NCBI GenBank assembly: GCA_018873245.2
Contig: JAEMBT020000009.1
Span: 16,735,794 to 16,799,793, forward strand
DNA: 64,000 nt
Direction of reading: 5' to 3'
Origin: Archegozetes longisetosus
Lineage: Eukaryota; Arthropoda; Arachnida; Sarcoptiformes; Trhypochthoniidae
Shown in pieces: positions 13,201 to 21,171 of the stretch (position 1 is the first letter of the stretch; every line of letters begins with the position of its first letter). The notes under the pieces are model-generated. The model was not told the DNA's origin. It saw nothing but the letters and a program-made list of their open reading frames with translations, and did not search any database. Both the position numbers and the translations under genes were made by a program.

Positions 13201-16200
13201 GTTTTTAAAGGCATCATTTGGTTTCTACAATAAGCATTAGGAGTGTTAACATCATTTCTTGAGATAGCTTATATTATATCTTCATTAAATAAAATCATTT
13301 CTTAAACCACAATAAGCGATACTTATCCCATACATTTGAATGACTTTCGATTGATTCTGACAATCTTCTGATGTATGATATTGACGTAACCTTCAAGTCG
13401 AAGTCAGATCATTCTCTATTGATATCTGGAAACTTATTCGATAAAACACTTAAACTTTGAGTTAATCAAAAAATCGGGAATCTATTGTTAGAACATTTTT
13501 AATGAACAAAATCTCTTTAAATTGTTTGTATCTCAAAATCAATGCAATAAAAAACAATATTTACATTATTAGCGAGCGTTTTGTGCAGCAGATTAATACC
13601 ATAAGGAAAAAGCTTATAGATCGTAGGGTTAGAATTATCCCATAGTATACATGTTGGCCAAATTGTCGCAAACCGATCAATCGTCAAATTAAAACAACTC
13701 TCGAGATAATTTTTGAGAAATAGTTTAAAGATTAAACGGCTTGCGACAGTTTGGTCAATACGTATACTATGGGATAGAAACTTATGATTCTAACTTGACT
13801 AGATGAGTAGATACTAAGTAATATTATTGATATGCTACACTAGACTATATTTAGACTAATAAAGTAAATAAAATTATTTCCACAAATAACTGGACAGAGA
13901 ATGTAGTCAAGGAATGAATAATATTATTTTATTGAGTGAGACGTCAATTCATATTAATTAGATCGGTTTAGGAGATAACGCCCTTTAACCATGAATATGT
14001 TTTTCATCTAAAAAATTTGCCCAAGTGCAATCTTGATTAATATTACATACAATTTCATTTAAATATTTACTAAACCCAAACTTTTATTTTTTTTCACGAA
14101 TAAAACTCAATTTTTTACGAATCCTTAAAGATTGATTCAATTTTGTTCAATAGCCGTATCGGTGAGCGTTTCGGTCTGGACTTTGGTTGTTATGTCTATC
14201 GAAAGATATTACGCTATCTGTCATCCGCTTAAGTCTCGAGAATCTCGTCAAACATTAAGTCATGCCTACAAAATGATAGCATTAGTTTGGGTCAGTTCTC
14301 TCATAACGATGTCACCAATTGCTGCAGTCAGTCAACTAAAACTTATTTCAGACACCGGTAATCGCGATATTTTTGACATATTCTAATCTCGTGTTCAAGT
14401 TTTTAGGGTTTGAACTGTTTTTATGTGTAGTCATAGAATATTCTGAAATAGTTTTCCATAAAAAATGCTAAAATCGAATCTTTTCCGAAAATCCTTCAAT
14501 ACTAAACATAAGTTTTATAATATTGATCTATTTTGTTCCTCTCAAATGAAGCCTTACGGATAAAAGTATCAAAAACTGTTCAAATAAGCTCAAGAATAGT
14601 TTTTTCAATTTTAGAAGGAGTTTGTTTCAAATCTTTGAATTATACTGAAAGCTCTAAACTATTATAAAGTGCTTGATAACTGAATTCAGAATGCATAAAT
14701 ATGATTTTGGAGTTATTTGATTTTATATTTTGTATTTATATTTACATAAGTTATTGTTAGCGGTCGTCGAGAGACTCTTGAAAGTATAAACTTTCACTTC
14801 AAATTGCTATAAACTATTGAATTTAACAAAATTTTCTCAAAATTAATGTTCAGCTTTCATACAGATGAATATAACACTATTTAAATAGAGCAAAATAGAA
14901 ATTCAAATTTTCTCCCTTGATTGGAAATAAGGTTAGGTTAGGTTAGGTTAGGTTGGGTTAGGTTAGGTTAGGTTGGGTTAGGTTAGGTTAGGTTGGGTTA
15001 GGTTAGGTTAGGTTAGAAAATTGCACTTATTCATCTTTACCTCCCAATTTTCAGAAATGCATTAATGCTTCCATATAATAAATTGCTTGGGACCGAAAAT
15101 TCACATTCAATATAAAGAGATTTCACTATAAGAGGTTATAATTAGTTGAAATAAATGGTTGAAGACTGGAACAAAGTGTTCACTATATTGAGTCTTGCTG
15201 TGTTGAAGCGATCAAGTATTATATAATATTCTGTATAGTAATACAGATTTTACACGATTTTACAAACAATTTAAAACTCCTAGTTATATTGCTTATACTG
15301 ACTTGTTTAAGTTTCGAAAGTAGTGTTGGAAAATTTCTAGAAATTGTCTTTTGACGAGAAAGTTTCTGGAAATATTTCTAGAATGTTTTTAGGGCATAGA
15401 AAATTTGTCTTCCATTCAAATATAATGAACTTCAAACTCATGAACCAATAAAATGTGCTTCGATAGCTATTTTCAAGCCCTTATGAATAAGATCAGCTTT
15501 TAATGTTTTTAAAGATAAAACTGTTATAAATAACTGATTTCAACTGTTTATCACTTTTCCAGTGGTGAATTAATTTTCATAAATATTGCACCAAATTCAA
15601 GAGAATCGAATTTTATTTTGTGTACTAAAGTTTTTAGTATTTCGACCACGACAAAGAATATTTTATTTTTAGATAAATCTTACTTTGGATCCATTTGATC
15701 GGCATTTGAATATAAGACATATCATATATTTGCTTCGAGCTTACTTTTTGATTTGGCCAGACTGAGCCTTAAGCTTTATGTTCAAATCGATAAAAGCTAT
15801 TGAGCAAATAAAGTAAGCGCAACGCAAAATATATTCAAATGCTAATCAATCAAATGAATCCAAGCAAGATTTATCTAAAATTAAGCTATTCTCTGTAGTA
15901 TCGGTGTTCTCGATGCTTGAAACTTGAGTATACAAAACTAAAGTTTCATTATTTGTCTTTAAATTTGGTTCAGTGTTTTTAAAAATTGATCCACTGATGG
16001 CAAATTTACAAATAGTTGAAGTCCTCTGTTTACGAAATACTATGAAGACGAAATGAGTGAAAAGGTATTTTGTTACATATGATCATTGCAACAGAGATTA
16101 CGAAATTTTCAATAAATGCACGGTGAACAGTAGAACTATTCTATTGTTCATTAACTGATGTAGCAATAGTGTCAAACAATAACCTATTGTGTCCTGTTTA

Positions 16201-19200
16201 TCGTGTATTTGCTAAAACTTTCACAATTTTGATGACATAATCAAAACAATAGAAACTTTTTTCATTCGTTACGTCTCATATATTATTCGCTAAATTCGTA
16301 TTCAGATTCATAATATATGATAAAAGAGTCATGAAACAAGTTTTGATTTAAAAGATTTGAAGCTTATTTCCATCGTATACTAAAACTCATTCTTCTCATG
16401 AATGATCTAAGAATGAAGATCTTATGAGACCTGAATATTTGAAATAGTTTCTCTTCATTCCTAAGCCCATTTATTTCACTTTCCTTTCCTACTGACATAA
16501 TTCTTTAACTCATCGATCCAAACATTTATTTAATTTAGAGTTCGAATTCATGAACATTTCTCATATCAAGGTCTAATGAGAAATCAAATCCGCTACTGAA
16601 AATCAGATTATAATTTCGCAACTGTTTTGTTATTCTCATATTCTTTGAATTGAACAGACTCAATAACTTATTTCATTTGGGATAACTCTTGATTCAATAC
16701 TATAGGAAAATATAAATGTAGAGAATCGTGGCCTTCAGAAGTTGGATTTGAAGTTTTCACTCTATTTCTCGACATTGTCTTATTCATTGTTCCACTGATT
16801 ATGATGTCGTTAACGTATTCACAGATTGCGCTTACTTTGAAGAAAAATCTGAAAATCTGCCTCAAAGGAAAGAGAGGTAACTGACTTCCACATAATTATA
16901 ATCATATCCGTATAGTATCCGAAAAGTCTCTTCATATTTATCTCAGTATTTCATTATTGGGGTGCGCGCATTTAACTTGAAAATTCACATGAAAAACTCT
17001 TAGGACTCACAAAACAATAAAAAACATTTACTCTATTTATTCGAATGTGAGAAAACTTTGAAGATATAGAATAATTTTTATTTAGACTTTAGTTTAGTCT
17101 GTATTATTAGACTTCACGATCGTAATTGAATTGGAGACAAAGTAAGGTTCATATATTGATGTTAGACATATGGATGAGTTAGTCTCTGAACCGGAAGGTT
17201 GCGCACATTTAGAATGCTTTTAAAATCAAAGTTTAAAATATAGTTAGATTCATACAAAATATCAGGCAAGTAATCATTTTTGCAAATGATCTCTAAATTC
17301 TGTAAAATTAAGAATAAAATTGTTCAGTTATTTTTAATACAAAATTTCAAAAGAGTATTAATGTATAACCTCCTTTAGTCAAATGGTAAGATATAGGACT
17401 TGTAGGACTCGTAGGGTTACAGGTCTAGGGTCGAAACACTATGCGGATTGTTTTACTTTTCCTTTAGTTTCTCAAGTCTAATATATTTGAAACTTTTAAA
17501 ACTTTTTTAACCGATGGAATATGCAAATTGCGTAATAAATCACAGAATTTAATTAGATTCAAACTAATTAAACTCATTTCAAGCAACATCCTTGTTTTTT
17601 ACAAAAATGTTTACTGAGTAAAAAAATTTTTGTTTACCGTAGAGGATTGCTTGAAATGAATTTAATTAGTTTAAATCTAATTAAATTCTACAATTAATTA
17701 CGCAATTTGCATTAAGCAATAATGATTTATATATGATTCATAGATAAAGCAGTTAAATCTTTATATATTTTCATATTTTAATCAGATGTCAAATAAACTA
17801 CTCATCGATTCAAAATTTGATACAAGCTTTAATAATCGAGTTGAATGTAATAGAATTAGTGTTAGAAATAGCAACTCAATACTTTATAACTAGGTTCGGA
17901 GTAGTATGCATTTATCATATGGTTGATCAATCAGAATAGTATGAGTCAGTCTAGCCGAAAATTTTAGTTTAATTTTTCTATTTCCCTATTCTCAGTTTAG
18001 ATTTTAGATAGTCCCCTCTATTTTCAAAGTTACTATGAAGAACTCTATTCCTAAGAATATAGGTCTCGAGTACACACTTCATGTTCTACATAAGAAATGT
18101 TTCATTATCGATGTAATAAATTCATAAAGATTTTTGAAACTATACTGTAAATAGGAGTTGCTACGATAAATTTATAAATATGAAAACTAAAATCTTATTC
18201 AACTATTCAAAAAGTATGACTAAATATTTTTTATAACTCGATTAATAAAAGTTTTGTTTTTTAAGATTTCAATATTGAACTCAAATATTAATGGAAATGA
18301 ATCTAGAAAATCTAATATTTAATCAAATGTATTAGTCTTGTTATTTTCTATTGACTATTGGTGCTTAAGCTTTTATCTAAATCTGTTGATTGCTATCAAA
18401 TTTTTTTTATTTCGCTTTGATAAGTATGGATCAACGAGGAAAGTTTAAGGTTTAGGGATGAGAAAAATTGTCGAGAGAAAATGAGAAAAATGAAAATGTG
18501 CAAAATTGATTTTAACTTGTTTCGGTTAAAATGCCATTCTGCTAAATTGATTTCTGCGAAACTGATATCAATCACCAGAATTGTTATTTTTTTTAAATCA
18601 TTCAATCTAGTAAGTGGTTAATGCATATATTCCGAGCCTTATTTATAACATATGTTGAAAATGTTGTCTAAACAAGGTTTAACTCTTTTAATCATATTGT
18701 CTGAAACTCTTAATAGTCTCAGAAGTTATTTTCTTAATCATAATAATAATAATTATTAAATAAAGTTTTATAAACAAAACTGTCTCTTTTATTGTAAACA
18801 CCATTTTTGATACTAAACGTGTTTTTAAGCAAAACATAATGATTGCAGAACAATCTTTTCTTTGAATTATTTCAAACTGTATCCATAAGTTGCATCTGAT
18901 CGTTGATTAATGTATAATATTAAAGAAAAATTGCACTCAATATATATGGTGATGCCCAAGAAATGAATGTAATATAAACAAGCGATAGAGAGTACTTAAC
19001 ACCAATAATTTATTGTTGATTATGATAAATCAATTTGATGATCGACTGTTCTTTCTTGAGCATATTTATGTTACATTCAAAAATACCGATAACATAATAA
19101 AAACGGCCGCATCGCCTCATATGAGTTTAGAAAATAAAAGGACATACAATATTTATATAAGTTTTATTTTTGTACTAGAATCAAAACTTCTCAATACACA

Positions 19201-20529
19201 AAATTTTAATAATTTATTTTATCAATATTTTTGTGTAACCTTCAATAGATCTTATGATTTGTTTGAACTACTTTTTATTTGATTTTCTTTTTTGGCAGCT
19301 TTCGCTGTGTTTTTACTAGATTTTCCAAAACATTCTTGCACGTGTAATACATTTGATGCAAAAACCACAAAAAAATCAAAAATAAGAGTTTATCTTCTGG
19401 AAGGAATTAGTTTTGCCGAACCATGTACAAGATGCTTCCATTTCAAAGCATCTTTCTCTATATTTTCAGATTTTTTCTCTTTAAGTTTTCTTTCCATTTT
19501 CGCATATAAACTAATTTGATTTATGTCTCAGAATAAACATTTTTACTTCGTTTTATGAAAATTAATATTTGTTTTACAAAAACTTGTTAATTATTATTAA
19601 GAGTTTAGAGATAAACATTAGAGAAAATCTGTCTATAATCAATAAATTTCAGACCTAAAGGTTTAAACTTGTTCTTAAACTTTTTCTGCAAGTCACTTAA
19701 GTTTTCTAAGCTTTGAAGATAGACCACCCAGAGACTAACGCATTGAAATCTTACTTAAACTTAAGAAACACTAGTACAGTATTATTAGTCATCGTGATAG
19801 CCAATAATCAGAATTATTTTAGATAAGTTGAGCCCTTTTTGTACCTATACACTTGCAATTAAGGTATTAGAATACTATAATCAAAATTTTCTAGTTCATT
19901 CCTGAGTTTACAAACTAAGTATCTTCTATCTGAATTTAATTAAAACAAACTAAATCTATGTTTAAAGTTATGCAGCAAAAAGTCTTATGTTCAGATGAGA
20001 AATACTAACGAATCTACTTTTAAATGTTTTAGACTTATCCATAATTGCGAATGGAAGCCAATCCGATAGTAATGAAACTCAGGATAAAAACGATTCAAAG
20101 CATGAAGACTGCAGAAATGGTATCCAAACAGAAGTATTGACCAAACCAAACGATCGGCCAAAAGTGGTTGCATTGAGAAGAAATACGAGCTCTAAAGCAG
20201 CAGAAGCGCAACAAAAAAGAGTCATCAAAATGTTATTTGTTATGGTTCTCGAGTTTTTCATTTGTTGGACTCCAATCTATACCATAAACACAATAACTCT
20301 TTATTCACCAAAATTAGTTTATAAAGAGCTCGGATATGATGGCATTTCGTTTTTCCATTTATTGGCCTTTTTTTCTTGCTGTACAAATCCTATCACTTAC
20401 TGTTTTATGAACTCTAAATTTAGAGAAAGTTTTCTTTCTCTGTTCGAATGCAAGGATTCTATGAATAACTATTTGACGAGCGCTACTATTCTATCAAATT
20501 TAAATTATAAGGGCAGAAGTAATGCTTGA
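3866..20529 (+). CDS. CCKLR: Cholecystokinin/sulfakinin receptor-like GPCR, gene A (complete, 4 coding exons)
   Basis: Join 3866-4220, 14154-14357, 16706-16876 and 20033-20529: 1227 nt, 408 residues plus stop. All three introns are phase 1 with GT-AG ends. The product is a rhodopsin-class plasma-membrane receptor, predicted to bind sulfakinin/CCK-like neuropeptides and signal through G proteins. Visible landmarks: N-glycosylation sequons at N5, N18 and N26; GN (55-56) in TM1; LAVSD with D84 in TM2; C111 at the top of TM3 and C191 in ECL2 (the expected disulfide); ERY at 135-137 in place of DRY; W164 in TM4; P216 in TM5; FFICWTP (318-324) in TM6; NPITY (362-366) in TM7; C383 as a possible palmitoylation site. 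The phrases LLKEFIFG, SIERYYAICHPLKSR, KCRESWP and FFICWTP are characteristic of arthropod sulfakinin receptors and their vertebrate CCK-receptor relatives. The third intracellular loop (about 232-306) is polar and short for the family. No frameshift or stop is seen. Assignment to family is firm; the exact ligand is inferred. Confidence 0.9.
8069..8570. mobile_element. Foldback (long inverted-repeat) element in intron 1 of gene A
   Basis: A left arm (about 8069-8155) is complementary to a right arm (about 8483-8570). Both contain CAGCAAAACT, ATAGAGCAAAATTG and GATTCTACTTAA in the same order when one arm is reverse-complemented. The arms are about 87 bases with roughly 80-85% identity, and the spacer is about 330 bases. 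There is no coding potential. It is likely an old non-autonomous DNA element. No target duplication was resolved. Confidence 0.75.
10237..10776. mobile_element. Large foldback element (about 540 bp) in intron 1 of gene A
   Basis: The arms 10237-10437 and 10591-10776 pair along almost their entire length. Outer blocks share ACTCAAAG, GTTCCATAG and CTTTCTTGCA. Inner blocks share GCAATTAATG, ATTGATTGAAAGT and TTTATTGAACAT. Only about 150 bases in the middle stay unpaired. Transcribed as part of the intron it would form a very long imperfect hairpin. There is no open frame, so it is a non-autonomous palindromic element of unassigned superfamily. Confidence 0.8.
13636..13776. mobile_element. 141-bp MITE with 40-bp inverted repeats, TA-flanked
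   Basis: The left end reads TA-TCCCATAGTATAC and the right end GTATACTATGGGA-TA. The arms stay complementary for about 40 bases, including TTGTCGCAA and its complement TTGCGACAG. The terminal TA dinucleotides fit a Tc1/mariner-type target duplication. The core is about 60 bases. A further pair of short complementary words lies just outside (TTAGAAT at about 13630, ATTCTAA at about 13788). Confidence 0.75.
14154..14357 (+). CDS. CCKLR: Gene A coding exon 2: TM3, ICL2, TM4
   Basis: The acceptor AATAG precedes 14154 and the donor GTAATC follows 14357. The exon supplies two bases of codon 119 and ends one base into codon 187, 204 nt in all, exactly the length of the matching exon of gene B. It encodes the rest of TM3, the ERY motif (135-137), the second intracellular loop AICHPLKSRESRQ and TM4 with W164. 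An in-frame ATG exists upstream at 14132, but the sequence between it and 14154 does not fit the family, so it is intronic. Confidence 0.92.
14931..15016 (+). repeat. Interstitial telomere-like (GGTTA)n array with 20-bp higher-order period
   Basis: Seventeen consecutive 5-base units are present: GGTTA, with GGTTG replacing it at 14951, 14971 and 14991, so every fourth unit carries the same A-to-G change. GGTTA is a rotation of TTAGG, the ancestral arthropod telomere repeat. The regular spacing of the variant implies that a 20-bp block was itself duplicated. The array lies inside an intron, so it is interstitial and not a chromosome end. Confidence 0.95.
15608..15945. mobile_element. Foldback element in intron 2 of gene A
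   Basis: The left arm (about 15608-15715) and right arm (about 15830-15945) are complementary over roughly 105-115 bases. The strongest core is TTTTAGATAAATCTT with CATTTGAATATA. Matching words continue outward (TTTTGTGTACT on the left, AGTATACAAAA on the right) and inward around GCTTACTTT and AAAGTAAGC, so most of the element can fold. Identity is moderate, indicating age. There is no open frame. Confidence 0.7.
16706..16876 (+). CDS. CCKLR: Gene A coding exon 3: ECL2 and TM5 (short exon found by motif)
   Basis: These 171 nt carry no ATG-led frame of note and would be missed by a simple open-frame scan. The + strand frame reads GKYKCRESWP (187-196), then TM5 with P216 in FIVPLIMMS and Y224, and ends in a basic tail KICLKGKR (236-243). 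The acceptor TATAG at 16705 and donor GTAACT at 16877 are both phase 1 and keep the frame from exon 2 into exon 4. C191 is the ECL2 cysteine that pairs with C111. The complementary-strand open frame over the same bases (16668-16865) is a shadow. Confidence 0.9.
17369..17445 (+). other. tRNA-like / SINE-head fragment (low confidence)
   Basis: The word TAGTCAAATGG (17376-17386) fits the Pol III A-box consensus. GGTCGAAAC (17429-17437) is one base off the B-box consensus, and the 42-base gap between them is in the normal range. No convincing acceptor or anticodon stem can be drawn, so this is not a functional tRNA. A decayed tRNA or the head of a tRNA-derived SINE is possible, as is chance. Confidence 0.3.
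17521..17712. mobile_element. 192-bp palindromic element with octamer-like ends
   Basis: The left arm 17521-17592 and right arm 17643-17712 are reverse complements apart from scattered changes. Both contain ATGCAAATTGCGTAAT at the tip and TTTAATTAGATT plus TCATTTCAAGCAA inside. The loop is about 50 bases and is itself partly complementary (ACAAAAAT and ATTTTTGT). Each tip carries ATGCAAAT, the POU-factor octamer, by sequence only. It is probably a non-autonomous foldback element; no clear target duplication was found. Confidence 0.8.
20033..20529 (+). CDS. CCKLR: Gene A terminal exon: ICL3, TM6, TM7, C-terminal tail
   Basis: The acceptor TTTTAG ends at 20032. Two bases complete codon 244 and the frame runs to TGA at 20527-20529. 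The exon gives a polar Asn/Asp/Ser-rich stretch of ICL3, the TM6-proximal segment AEAQQKRVIKMLF (301-312), TM6 with CWTP, ECL3, TM7 with NPITY, helix 8 FRESFLSLFEC and a short tail ending GRSNA. The tail after C383 is only 25 residues. The stop lies 22 bases before the first base of a transposable element (20552), so almost all 3' UTR sequence must come from that element or beyond. Confidence 0.93.
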
Positions 20530-20551
20530 ACTGATGGACTTATGAGAAATG

Positions 20552-21161
20552 GAGTGCGGCTTGAACGCCGAAGTCTGATACGCATAATGGGTTTTTACGT
20601 AGGCAGGAACGCCGAATATAGAGAAAAAACCTATTTTCACCTGATTTTCTTAACACTGATTTCCTATCTAAGCAATCCCTGAAATCATTGATTGCTATTT
20701 CCCAAAGGGATATCAATAATTTTACAATAAAATAAATTGAGAGATAAGCTTAAATACACATGCCGGCCGTGTAAATTAATCTCATTTGCACGAAGTTTTG
20801 ACTCAAACGTGTTTTAATTGTTTCTTCTATTATAAATTACTCATTTTTCAACCTGTTTAAAAATTTTATTTCAATATGTAAAATACAACTGTTTAAACTG
20901 AGCATATTTATAAATTATAGTGTATTAAATTAAATTGTTAAAATAAATGTACCACTTTCTCGTACAATAATGAGAAAAGCTCGAGCTACGCACAGCCACG
21001 GCTTTTCTGATCAATGATAATCTTTTGAATGAGATTCAGGTTATTTCAAAGGATTGAAGAAAAATGGGATCTGAAAACAGGTTTTTTCTCTATATTCGGC
21101 GTTCCTGCCTACGTAAAAAACCCATTATGCGTATCAGACTTCGACGTTCAAGCCGGCAATC
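20552..21161. mobile_element. 610-bp MULE-like non-autonomous element with 10-bp target duplication
   Basis: Terminal inverted repeats of about 88-90 bases (20552-20639 and 21072-21161) are nearly identical. Shared words include CGAAGTCTGATACGCATAAT and AGGCAGGAACGCCGAATATA. The ten bases ATGAGAAATG flank both ends (20542-20551 and 21162-21171), a textbook target-site duplication. Long TIRs with a 9-11-bp duplication are typical of Mutator-like elements, so I assign it there by inference. There is no transposase. The high TIR similarity and perfect duplication suggest a fairly recent insertion. AATAAA words at 20727 and 20942 could serve as poly(A) signals for gene A. Confidence 0.88.
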
Positions 21162-21171
21162 ATGAGAAATG

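Larger units (their letters stand above)
4221..14153 (+). other. Gene A intron 1 (9.9 kb, phase 1)
   Basis: The donor is GTTTGT and the acceptor TTCAATAG. The first 40 or so bases resemble the start of gene B intron 1, as expected for duplicates. The intron contains two large foldback elements (8069-8570, 10237-10776), a small TA-flanked MITE (13636-13776), a 16-bp repeat in two and a half copies (9976-10012), and an isolated 134-codon open frame (8858-9262) without recognisable motifs. The rest is unremarkable A+T-rich sequence. I found no convincing nested gene on either strand. Confidence 0.8.
14358..16705 (+). other. Gene A intron 2 (2.3 kb, phase 1)
   Basis: The donor is GTAATC and the acceptor ACTATAG. 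It contains the GGTTA array (14931-15016) and a foldback element (15608-15945). The remainder is A+T-rich without features I can support. Confidence 0.85.
16877..20032 (+). other. Gene A intron 3 (3.2 kb, phase 1)
   Basis: The donor is GTAACT and the acceptor GTTTTAG. It carries a tRNA-like fragment (17369-17445) and a 192-bp palindromic element (17521-17712). Open frames at 19013-19282 and 19292-19519 are low-complexity and lack motifs, so I do not call them genes. Confidence 0.85.

Noticed and set aside
14132..14153. In-frame ATG upstream of exon 2 as an alternative start
   Set aside because: The residues it would add do not fit TM3. The AATAG acceptor at 14153 and phase agreement with exon 1 explain the junction.
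14931..15016. True telomere end
   Set aside because: Only 86 bp, with unique intron sequence on both sides and a gene spanning it.
16668..16865. Complementary-strand 65-codon open frame
   Set aside because: It overlaps gene A exon 3, whose sense frame encodes ECL2/TM5 with correct splice sites.
17369..17445. Functional tRNA gene
   Set aside because: A- and B-box-like words are present, but no cloverleaf can be drawn. Kept only as a low-confidence tRNA-like fragment.
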